From Odiellus spinosus (Eukaryota; Arthropoda; Arachnida; Opiliones; Phalangiidae): a stretch of 64,000 nt of DNA. Below the pieces are notes generated by a model. It did no database searches. It was not told where the DNA came from and saw nothing but the letters and a program-made list of their open reading frames with translations. This document shows positions 1 to 10,864 of this stretch, one piece after another. Every line of letters begins with the position of its first letter. The stretch's first letter is position 1. The position numbers were made by a program, and so were the translations under genes. The stretch covers positions 312,501 through 376,500 of the forward strand of contig CAWUCO010000169.1 in NCBI GenBank assembly GCA_963920705.1, given 5' to 3'.

Positions 1-725
1 GACTTCTGCTCGGCCCCATATACACCTGTTTAGTTTTTAGCGAGCACTTTTTTGGAATTTTATGCCCCAGTTTTACCGATTTTCTTTCAGAGAATGACGT
101 GCCAAGGGTCAAGCCGTCCATCTTTGGGGGAGAAAAGGCAACTCCGGGTGGATCTAGGCGCCAGCTGTAGCTAAACTTAAGCGTTTATGGAAACACCAGT
201 TGCCTGTTGACATTTCTATTCTTACTCATCGACGAAGGGCGTGCCACGTATATTAGCGCACTTGGAGTGCCCTTATGAAAATATGGACTACGTGACTATG
301 GAGTTAACATTTGGTGGTTTAAGGCTTTATAATTGAATCCCCTCTCTGATATATACACCCTAAAGTGTCCGCATTAATCTTTCTGGAATTGTAAGAATTT
401 CAAGGAATTGGGATTCAACTATACTCTATTTAGCATTTAAATATTGGGAAATTATTTTAAGATTCTCTCCTAAGACTATTACAATTATTAAGATCAGCGC
501 GCTAATCGATAAAAATTGAGAATCCAGAACTTTAACTTTTAAATGTAACAATAGTCGCGTTCACTCTAGAGACTTTAAAAGCGTTTTTAACCGTTTTGGA
601 AAGGTCAATTCATAAAAATTTTGGGATCACCCGTGTAAGTCAACGATGAAGATGCAAAATTAATATCTTGTAAAGTATATTTCAAGGGATTCCAAGCGGT
701 TTTAAAACGGTTCGAAAGGGTCAAG
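1..725. other. No gene seen; AT-rich DNA
   Basis: No convincing coding region on either strand. Two diverged direct copies of a ~35-bp segment with TTTTAACCG/AAAACGG cores lie at about 571-606 and 688-722. Confidence 0.5.
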
Positions 726-731
726 TGTGAA

Positions 732-2121
732 CTAGACTCCGACGCTGCCGGTTACACGCAGGCGCGCCGTTTAACTTTGCAATATTTTTGACGCCGCCGC
801 CGATATCTAGTATTTTCGGCGCGCCGCCGCCGTCGTTTAATTCTTGGCGCGCCATGATCCGTAAGACTCTCAAGAGTCGAGTGTGACTCTGCCAACAGGG
901 GTCAGCAGCTGTCGAATGGCCACTGCCACGCAGTGCAGGCACGGTGAGAGCCCGTGGTCCGTGGGAAACCACGAAAGTAAAAGTAAAATTTCTGCCCAGG
1001 CAAGGTTAGTAAAGAGACAGGTTAGGCAGATTCTGACGTCAGCCGGAAGTTACCTAGCGCGCAGCCATCTTCCAAATTCCTCTGACAATTGCTAGATGGC
1101 GGTTTATATTGTAATTACGGCAGGAATTTCAAACTAATATCCAATATGTTGTTTCCAATGAACGTTGCCAGGTGGCATTAAGGTCAAGCCGACTCAAGCG
1201 ACTGAGTGGAATACGAACTGAACTGAACGACCGGCGTCTGCTTTAAAATTATAATATAGTGAAATTTATGCTTGATTATAGTGAAACGTATGTTAAAGCG
1301 TTACCTACGCTCTATGACAATCGACTTACTAAGTGCCACCTGGACCTGGCAACGTTCATTGGAAACAACATATTGGATATTAGCAGAGGTATATAATTAC
1401 CCCCTTCGGGGGGGAAGTATGAAAGCCCCTATACTACCAATGCTAAAAATCACGAACAACAAGAGCCCGCTGCTGACTATCTAGGCCACTAGCTCGCGCT
1501 GGACTTCTCAATGTCGGTACTCTAGTAAATGGTCTTTGTATAAACAAGACGGTTCGATTTGTGTTTAGAATTTCCAGTCTCAGGAGTCAGGCTGTCTGTT
1601 AAAATGGAGTCGAAGGTTGACTTCAGCTCGCAAGTTCCGGAAGTGTGCGTAGGGAAAATTAAGTGAGGTTCAAAATGGTGTAACTATTTTTTGGGAGTTA
1701 AGCGGTGTGTCGATCCGCCGCGATTTACGCCGGGCACTTGTTGTTCGTCGATTTTGCCTACCTTTCATATTATTATATACCTCTGATATTAGTTTGAAAT
1801 TCCCGCCGTAATTACAATATAAACCGCCATCTAGCAATTGTCAAAGGAATTTGGAAGATGGCTGCACGCTAGGTAACTTCCGGCTGACGTCAGAATCTGC
1901 CTAACCTGTCTCTTTACTAACCTTGGTTCACGGGAGAGCTGAAAGACGCGACATGGCAGTCGGGAGCTGACCACGTGACGTCATATGCCGATAAACGCCG
2001 CCGCCGCCGATACGCTCATGGTTTACGCTGCCCAAAGGGAAAAAACTCGGCCGCCGAAACTAAAAAAAAAAAAACACCGTCACGCCGCCGCCGGTTTTTT
2101 TTCCGCGGCGTCGGAGTCTAG
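732..2121. mobile_element. Non-autonomous DNA transposon with CTAGACTCCGACGC termini
   Basis: The ends are inverted copies of CTAGACTCCGACGC (732-745 and 2108-2121), flanked on both sides by the direct repeat TGTGAA (726-731 and 2122-2127), as expected of a target-site duplication. Both subterminal zones are unusually rich in GCCGCC/CGCGCC. No transposase is seen inside. A second inverted repeat (1001-1925) is nested within. Superfamily not assigned. Confidence 0.6.
1001..1925. mobile_element. Nested inverted-repeat element, CAAGGTTAGTAAAGAGACAG termini
   Basis: The left arm (1001-1145) and right arm (about 1785-1925) are near-perfect reverse complements over ~140 bp, starting CAAGGTTAGTAAAGAG. 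A second inverted pair lies inside (about 1133-1185 against 1337-1385), so at least two insertions seem to be nested. The termini resemble those of the small MITE at 14089-14365, suggesting one family. No clear target duplication was found around this copy. Confidence 0.6.
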
Positions 2122-2127
2122 TGTGAA

Positions 2128-4933
2128 CGTAGCGTTTGATATTTAGTGAAGAGCTCTTACTTGTAAAACGGTGGAATTTCTAGATAAAAGGTCTCGCTCC
2201 ACTCTAGGGCATTCCCTACCGGGTCTTAGCCCAACCCAATCTTCTTTGAACTCGGCGCTCTGTAACGCCGTAAAAATTTCTATTGTAAATTCCTCGTTAA
2301 CAAACTTGGAAAACCGAAATGTTAAAGATCGTTTATCTTTCCCAATATTTCGCCAAAATGAGAAAAATTCATTTCCAATGTCCATGAAAAGTAAATTTTT
2401 CGTCGTAACTATGGGAATTCACCTTAATCATGACTAAAACGTTACTATTAGGTCAAAAATCTTGATTGTAAACGGGCACTTAAATGAATTTAAACCTTTT
2501 TTTTTTTTTTTTTTTTAATATATTTTTTCTTAATTATATTTTTCAGTTGTATTGTAAAACGCCAAATTATTATTATTATTAATAATAATAATATTTATAA
2601 CTTAAACTAATACAACGTTGTATTTCACCAAATGAGCTGATTCAGTAAGGTCAACTTGCCATACGTGTTTTAGGTCTATATGTATTGCAAGTTGCAATAC
2701 ATATAGACAACCCGGCCATTTTATACCAAGACGGCGGGCAGTACGAAGCATTGTATTAGTAGTATCGGTGGAGGCAAACATAATCATGGATTATTCAATT
2801 CCGAAATATTACACTTGATCGTTTATTATGTCTTCTGTTGTAGGCCCAGTGTGATCGGCATTACGATCTTCCAGGTTGACAAAGGATAAATACCGGAAAA
2901 AGAGGTTCCAGTTCGTCTCACTCTCATAGTGAATGGTCCAAGCCTAGATATTACTTCCGTTATCACCTTCCCGGTAATCGAAAGTGACTGATATTCGAAA
3001 TGTATGAATATCTTACTGTTAAGAGTTGTCGGAATGTATCTTCAAGGTGAAACTTCGTATCATCGGGTGCGGAGGACGACAGTAGCGTGAATTCCAAACA
3101 CAAGTGTTTAAAACCTGCTCCTGCCACCGTTTCTAATGGTCTAGCATCAGCCACAACCTAATATAATACCACTTTGTCATATCTTTCCTCGGTTACATCA
3201 CTTACTGATTTGGACTCGCGTCTTGGTTTCTTGCTATTAGATGGTTCTGATCCAGCAGCGTATCACGCGTATGAAATCGTAGATAGCTTGCCAGGTTTGC
3301 TGTTGTTTTTAGGAATCAATTTCTTTTACTTGATCATATTGGGCTGAGTATTTTCGGAGATTTTCTCTGCGGGGGTGCCAATTTACAATAAGGTTTCGAT
3401 TCTAGGTAGCCAGCAGTCTTTCCAGCACAGTTTTCAGCGCGTACAAAACTTATCCTTACCGTTATCCTAACGAATTTTTTATTTATAGGGATATTGAGGG
3501 CCTCGCTTTACGCGCGCTGATCATCACGTTTGGTGACCATTAGCCTGCAGCTGGTTCACTCTCTGTAGTTCAACTTAATTTGATAGCGTGTACAAACCTC
3601 TTTCCTTGATCTCCAAGAATTGTTTACTTAGAAATGTAGTTAGCGTTACTGAAATAGGGTCCCCAACCTCCGTTGTTACTAAAAAAAAAAAAAAAAAATA
3701 CACCGACCACTCGGGCCGTTTTAAAATATGTCCAGCCTGATTTATTTAAGTTCTCTGGCAGTTCTGAAAATACAAACACGTAACTTCTATATATTTTACA
3801 ATCCCTTATTGTACGTCACGGAAAATTGGATGCCCTTTGTGAAAGGTTTGGCTGAATTGTGCTACTTCCAAATTTTATATCTGTCCATTATGAGTGGTAA
3901 AAAAACTTGTATCTGAGTGACTATGCCAAGATGTAATTTAATATCTGCTCATTCGGAGTACATAAATATATATAAGCCAAGGCTATTTTGAAACGTGATA
4001 AACAAATGAAGTAAGGAAAGGAATTTTACGGTCTTTAGTTTTTTTCCGCAAAATCAAATAATCTTGTAAAAATAATTTTTATGCCATTGAAAAAACCTTT
4101 TCATCGAATATACAAGGTTAGTAGGTCTAAAAAATGGCTTCTTAAAGAGGTAAGCTTCTACTCATTACGTCGTTGCTTAGCTTACAACGCCAAGCGTTTA
4201 ATTATTTTTAACTATAAGAGTACGTGATTAAATGTCGATCAATGACGTCATTGCTCTACAGCCAAAGAGTGTTTTAAGAAGATATTGGAAGGGTTAGACC
4301 ACCGTAAAATATTCTCTACGTGATTCAGGTTTGATAGCTCCATACACTCTAAAAGAAAGGGCAATGCAAATGGTTTTATATCGCTATTAAATTTAATTAA
4401 AAAGCTTCAGAAGTTCACGCCGAGAATATGTAGATTATAGGGAAGGTGAAAAAGAAGCGCATTTTATCGATCTTTGGGAAACTAAAATCTACCGGCCAAT
4501 ATCGCGAAGGTTGATTTTCAGCCTATAATGGAGCGGATGATTAAATAACAATTGTACAAAAAGAGGTTGTTGCTAACCCTTATAAATACTTGTCTACCAT
4601 TCGAACGAATCCCAATCGACCGAAACGATATTATCTTTTCCCATTCGACCGAAAAACTCAATGGGCCGAATGGATATTATCTTTTCCCATTCAACCGAAA
4701 TTCACATTTTAAATCATTAAAGTGTATATGTCGGTTCAATGGGAATATTTTAAAACCGCTTCAAAAGAACCATACAAGCTTTTTAACACACCTTTTATTT
4801 AACGAGTAAGAAAACCAATTCATATGTATTTAAAAATAGTTTTTTATTTAATGGTTTTAAAGTTATTATTATATATTTTTTTTAATTTTTTTAAGTTTTT
4901 TAATTGCACGGGGGCCGCGACTGGGTGTCAGAT
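2128..4933. other. No gene seen; AT-rich, with small repeats
   Basis: Short open frames here have no recognisable product. The stretch holds a TTA/TAA microsatellite palindrome (about 2565-2595), a perfect 35-nt palindrome (2674-2708), A/T homopolymers (about 2497-2517 and 3680-3700) and a ~35-bp direct duplication built on GATATTATCTTTTCCCATTC (about 4619-4653 and 4667-4700). Confidence 0.5.
2674..2708. repeat. Perfect 35-nt palindrome
   Basis: Two 17-nt arms (GTCTATATGTATTGCAA and its exact reverse complement) surround a single central base. It is not followed by a T-run and is not in a recognised gene. Confidence 0.9.
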
Positions 4934-5430
4934 TTAAAAAAGTTGATAATTTTCTAACACCCAGTCGTCATACAGCTGAACACTTTCCCGCGCGCACTTC
5001 TTATTCGACCCGTTGCGCATGCTGCATTGTTTAGAGGCCCATGGGACGGTGGGGCATCCGCATTTGTCGAGGTCTTCGACCCGCGCTCCGATCAGCTCGG
5101 CCGCTAATAGTGTTTTCTCGTGCGCCTTGCGTAGAATTGTTTGAAACCTTTCAAGGCTTCGCAATGGGGCGCGAGACGTTCGTAAGGTAATAAACCCGCA
5201 TTCCAATCGAGACCGATGAGGTTAGCTATCGCGAAAGAGTTTGATTTACGAACCGGTGCGGATACTTCACCCAAGGCGTAAGGTGGCTGGTATGTCGAAT
5301 GATCAACCACCTTAGTGAGGTATCCATCCCCACACCCGCAATTCATAAAACTAGCAGCTGCCATCTCCTTAACACCAAAGTCTAATTGTAGCTTCCCCAG
5401 GCGGGGGTTGAATACGGGGCGACCCCGCAA
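4934..5430 (-). other. Unrecognised coding-like patch, two overlapping open frames
   Basis: Two minus-strand frames are open over this GC-richer island in AT-rich surroundings: 5104-5430 (about 108 codons, with a Cys-Gly-Cys-Gly cluster) and 4934-5206 (about 90 codons, ending in an Asp/Trp/Tyr-rich tail). They overlap by ~100 bp. One reading is a single gene with a frameshift or short intron in the overlap, with the upstream frame continuing into the downstream one. No family was recognised, so no function is proposed. It may be the remnant of a mobile-element gene. Confidence 0.3.
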
Positions 5431-5776
5431 GTAGATTAATTCTACTACCAGAATTTCATCCAGTTGATCTATAATAATATAAACTTATTTTTAGACTAGA
5501 CGAAGAAAATTATATCAGCTGTTAAGGCGCATTCGCAAAGGAGCGGAAAGCTGATACTGAAACTAAAAGCGGGCTTCTAAAACCAGTTTTAGCTTACCAT
5601 TTCGCATATAGGCTAAATCTGGTTTCTTCAAGCTGATTCTGAAAGCGGATCCTGAAAGCAGAAAAATTTTTGGTTTCAGCCAAGATCAACTGAAGTTGAT
5701 CTTTCAGTTTCAGCTTCGTACCACGTGAATGAAAGATCCAATTAAAAAAAGCGATAAGGGGGTGGGACGAAGAGAA
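5431..5776. other. No gene seen; short inverted repeats
   Basis: Contains repeated CTGAAA/TTTCAG motifs and a short palindrome AGATCAACTGAAGTTGATCT near 5683-5702. No coding signal. Confidence 0.45.
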
Positions 5777-8700
5777 ACAAGTTGGGAAACCAAAATATAA
5801 CCTCCCCGACCCCGACGTTAAGGTAACATAACCTAACCTAACCTTACCTAAAATAAAAGATTAAAAGAAATGTAGAATAGTGGAAGAGTACAAGAAACAG
5901 CGTGCATTTCAATCACACTTCTCTATTTCCCATCTAGGTTACGGAGTATAAGTATTCTCCCTTAACCTCAAGGATCCAGAGAATGCAAAAGAGTGTCCTG
6001 CGTTATCCATAATTATACGCGGCAGGTGGTAGACCAAATGAAATGTCCTGCGTTACCCATAATTATATGCGGCAGGGCATAGATTTCTTAATAGACACAC
6101 CAATTGAAATGTTTATTTTATAGGTAAAAATGTAAAATACAAGTTCTTGTAATATAAATTAACACTTGAGTATATCTTTGATAATCCACTGATTTGATAA
6201 AGATGAAGAATTTAGTCTGGGATGGTAAGGAAGACAAGGAATGAAAACGACGAAGATATGGTAGCAAGTTCCTGTTGGACAAACCAAGGAATATTGTAGA
6301 CTGAATGTTCCATTTACAACCCATTGTCGGTAGATGATTGGTAATTACTTCCGGTACAATTTTCGTCTGAAATTCTTGATTTGACGTGCTAATAGAGGAC
6401 CATTACTGATATTCTCATCATACAAGTGATCCAAATCAATGGAAGAATCCAAGGATTGAGCTGGTTGAGAGGTTATTTTCCAAACCGGTTACAAGACGTT
6501 AGCTTCCACTCCTATGATAAAAAATATCTTAAAAGACTGAAAGTAGACTAATTTCCATACCGTTAGAATAGCTCCTTTTATGTTTACAATTACGAGGCCG
6601 TATGAAGAACTGCCGAGCTTTTACTGACTGTAGGTTTCTCATATGTCGAGTCCGAAAACACTAACTGCTTGCACGTTTCAATTCTTCGTAGCCGGGCCGT
6701 CTCTTTCTTGTGATAAATGAAAGCCGTGTCGCTGCTCTGTTGACTTCAAATGGTGATAACATTCTATGCTGGTTGATTATCTCCCTTAAGTCATTATAGC
6801 TCTCTTTCGTCTGGTCTGGCCTCGTCTCCTCTCGTCTCGAAGATCACTGTACACGGCTTATTTCGATTATGAAAAAAATCGGAAATGTTTCTTGGTTTTA
6901 TAGTGGAGAAAATCAGAATTAAGACAACTGAAATTAGCAATCTTTGGTAATATGTAAAATAGCCCTTACACGAACAATTTAAGTAAAGCAAATTATCAAA
7001 TAAACGCCAAATAAGTCAATTAATTAAAATTAAAAATATTAATCTTACCACTACCAAATAGCGGGCAGAAAAGGCAGACATCAAGATAACATTAGCAAAA
7101 TAAATTTTCAACACCGGTAATCCTGAGAACTAGATTCTACAAAATCTTCCTGAATAATAAATTTATTTTAATCTAAAAAATATAAAATCTTAAAAAAAAA
7201 TATCTATACAAATAACATATTGATAAACCAATTAAAATTAGATGCGAAAAACATTTAATCTCGATATGAGATTAAATACACAAGGTCAAGGTTCTTCTTT
7301 TAAAACCATATCAGAATTTTGACGGTTGTAGAGTATTTGTAGACCAAGTAACGTGAAAAGGCAAAATGTTATATCAAAATGAACCTATACATGGCTTCAG
7401 TATACAACACAAGTTGTGAAACAAACGTTATTTTACGTGACTACACACTAGCTAGAACGTCACCGAAAATAAACGACAGTAGGCATTAAAAAGCATAGTT
7501 CTACTATACTTAATTGGGATAAACATTAATTTCATGTGGGGAAAAGTGTGAAACTAAAACTAGCAGTCATTAAGAGATCCAATCACGTGATTCTTTTCCC
7601 CACTCGGTCTACATTTCACTATAGGGTGAACCATATCATATATACCAATTAAAACACAAGAAAATTCAATGTCAATCCGGTTTAAGAATGTTAGTCAACT
7701 GTAAATTGTGGTATAAATAACCTGGTTCGATCTGCGCATGCGTACACGCAACAATTTCGCGTGAAATACAATTGGAAACGTGCGAGGCTTATAAAATATT
7801 AATTTGAAAACCCGTGCTAGTTATTAAAACCAATTCTTACGCCACTGTTCGAAAATTTGCCAGAAAATTACAGTATTTCCCCATACATTAAACTGATTTT
7901 CCCAAGAATATCAGAATCGCTTTGATATTTTGCACGCGTAAAGTGGTTTCGGACTTGAAATTTAGTGGGCTACACATACTCGCGTGCTGATGAACTCGAT
8001 TTTACGCAAGTCACAAATACACATATGTTCCTTTGCTTAAATGACGTTATTATGCTTTAAAGGTGTGCAAAATTGAAGCTTAGCTTGTTTACACGCACTT
8101 ATTTACTTTAGACATTCGGAGAAATTGAAAAAAAAAAATTAGAACTCTAACGTTTTGGCCATTTAGATCTACCAAACATACCAGCACGCGTTCTTCGTAA
8201 ATCTATTTATATCTTTACGCTGATGACGTGAATGCACCAATTAATATCCTTAAGAGAGCGCATTAGACGCGATAGATGCAAGGAAGTCGCCTAGACATTA
8301 ATGGCGTTTTGCGCGAGAAATTGCAAATATTAATGAAGAATTTACTTCAAATCCAGCGTTTCTTGTGAATTATACCCTTGCGTATACGCGGCATTTTCGT
8401 GCGAAACAAATTCGCAAATATAGCAAACACGCGAGCAATTGAAAAAATGAAATTGAAAGCGCGTGCTAGAAACTTGTTCTTATAACAAAGTCCCAATACA
8501 TTGTTTCCAGCTTCGCTAGGAAGTAAGTTTATCCCGGTACATAAAGCTAATTCTCTCAATATTCAGCCGAAAAGAAAAAAATAATACTAGAAGTCTGTTG
8601 CAGACTTCCAGTCCCTGTACTCGGCCGGTTATTCTATTAAATACAAGTTTGTGGCAGGTTATTCAACATGTAGACCTCAATTATCATGTCTCCTATCCTA

Positions 8701-10209
8701 CGTGGTAATAGTTGGTTTGTTATTCAATGGCGAATTATTAAAGATTGGGTTTAAAGCACATTTCAGTCACGGAACTCAAGTACATGAAAATCAAAGTAGG
8801 TAATGGAGAAGTTTAAGTTAGATATACGGGTACATTCGCTCCAAAAGTCAAGTGCAAATCACCCATAAGACCTTACATTATATGAGGCTTTTACGCAGGC
8901 CTTAATGTTATGTACAAGTACGAAGCCCAAACACACGTGTATTAGCTCTCCTCGACACCGAGGTAAAGGAGGTATCACTCCACGGAGAGAAACGCCAGTC
9001 GAAGCAGCTAAGAGCCGCTGTCGAATTACCATCACACTAGTGAATTGGTACGGCGAGCGAAAAGGTAACCAGCTCTTCGATCCCAGCTTTTTCTCTGACG
9101 GCCGAAATAGTATGTCACGCTTTTATATATGCGATAAACAAAATAAAAAAAAACACCTACACATTTTAATAACTGAGGCTAAGCTAAAAAATTAAATCAA
9201 TCAATTAAAATAGATAAAAAACAAGACTACTTCCATATGCGTAGAAGTTGAACTGTATTAGTTTTCCAATCCATCCTGAGTTTGCAGCAAGCCTAAGCCT
9301 ACAATACCTTTATACCTATGTTTTTGGACTAAATGGTACATGGAAAATAGCTTAACGCGTGCTGCCAACTCGAGCTGGTATTGAACACACAAATTTCACA
9401 AAATTCTTAGACAATTTCTTAAATATCTTCTAAAATAACATTTAATTTTAATTTAATTTTCAGCGAAATTATTAATTAGACTAAGTTAAGTAATTTAAGA
9501 AATTTTAATTATAGTTTAAATGAACATTTCGTTTCAATTCACTGAAAGATACCACGCCATAAGCTAAATAAGGCTACAACGCGTTAGTGTAAAAAAAGTG
9601 GTATATAAGGCGATCGAAAAACATTATTAGGTATCTGTAACTTAAAGCTGTGAAGAAAGGGGAACCCACCCCCTGTTCAATGTCTGGAGGTAGTTATTAC
9701 ACCAGGCGCTCAGTGTAGCTACGAACGAAAATCTGACCCGTAGAGGGGGCGAGTTGATGATTGATGTGGACCATATTAGTGAGGGACGCCTCGCTAATAT
9801 GGCCCGCTGAGATCGGAAACTGGAGGTTGAACCTTGGTGCGTTAGGATGGTCGGAGGTGATTATAACAGTGGGAGACGTCCCATTGTGTATAATCGCCTT
9901 CAACTGCCCAGCATCGAGGTTTGATGTGGATGGTGGAAGGCGATAATATGCAATGGGAGACGTCCACGGTTGCATAAAATCGCACGACACCTGAAGCTTA
10001 TCCATGTGGCAGCCTGATTATAGGAATTCCCGTTGAACGGAATTGAACGATAAGATGGCATGTTTACGTCTTGAGTCCCAAGATTTTTGCTCTACGTGCT
10101 AGGTCACGTGATATCCGGTTACACAGGATATCCGCTTACACCGGAAGTGACAGACACACAGACACACAGACACGACGAACGTAAAACCTCCCCGTGAACA
10201 AGGTAAAAA
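5777..10209. repeat. 4.4-kb interspersed repeat, copy 1
   Basis: The segment from AACAAGTTGGGAAACC to GGTAAAAA is nearly identical to 21774-26138. Differences are mostly single bases and small indels. Copy 1 has extra bases near 8707-8735 and 9730-9810 and lacks part of the terminal hairpin near 10202. Small open frames shared by both copies (minus 6794-6991 and 8347-8559) match no family I recognise. A short CCTAA run sits at 5828-5850. The right end carries a GACACACAGACAC tract followed by a CCTCCCC hairpin arm. Probably a non-autonomous mobile element; no long terminal inverted repeat and no recognised transposase or RT. Confidence 0.75.
9769..9984. repeat. Three successive hairpins inside the 4.4-kb repeat
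   Basis: Hairpin 1 (about 9769-9803) has a 13-bp stem, CCATATTAGTGAG against CTCGCTAATATGG, with a GGACGC loop. Hairpin 2 (about 9855-9898) pairs GGTGATTATAACA with TGTGTATAATCGCC around GGGAGACGTCCC. Hairpin 3 (about 9940-9984) pairs GCGATAATATGCAA with TTGCATAAAATCGC around GGGAGACGTCC. A minus-strand open frame (9697-10005, ~102 codons) covers all three. In copy 2 the frame is shifted because the second arm of hairpin 1 is missing, so structure rather than coding may be the conserved feature. Confidence 0.6.
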
Positions 10210-10864
10210 CTCTTAAGAGTAATAATTCCAACTAGGCCATCGCATAATCCATAAAAAGCAGCCGACCAACAAACCAAAAAGACACTAGCTTATTCCCAGG
10301 CACAACATTATTGACATATACTCAACTTATTAATTTCAAATTTCACGCTTTTAGTTCCGAGACTTTCAATATTCATTCGGTTATTAAAGCTAAGCATAAA
10401 ACCAGGTCGCCCGTAAGAAACTACGAAGAAATAATTGTTCATATTAATGCGTTTTGTTAAAAAATAAAATTTGATTTTATTTGCGGTTGCAAACATTCAA
10501 TAGCACCGAGGGAGTACCAACCCGATTATTAGTATTTAAAGGTACTGTATATTTCTACCCTACTTTAAATAAAATCATATATCATTATCATTAACGTCAC
10601 ATAACGGGGGTTAAGCGCAACAGATATTTTCACGACGTTCAAAATCAAAACAACTCCATAGAATTGAACTTTATTATAATTGCTGACATTGCGACGGGTT
10701 ATCTTGGTAATTTCTCATTTATTAACGCCATAATACATCTCAGTTTTATTTCCGCCCGTTTAAAAACCGCTGTTGTCGGCAAAACAGCTAGCGGTTGACA
10801 TTTTAGGAAACCGCAGCTACGCGGTACACCCGTAGTTTTAGCCAATCATCAACAACATCTCAAT
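10210..10864. other. No gene seen; downstream flank of the IR gene
   Basis: AT-rich, with no coding family recognised. It follows the stop codon of the leftward IR gene, so part is presumably its 3' UTR. Confidence 0.4.

Noticed and set aside
7728-7745. tRNA gene suggested by GGTTCGATCTG
   Set aside because: No acceptor or anticodon stem can be paired around it; no complete tRNA cloverleaf was noticed in the window.
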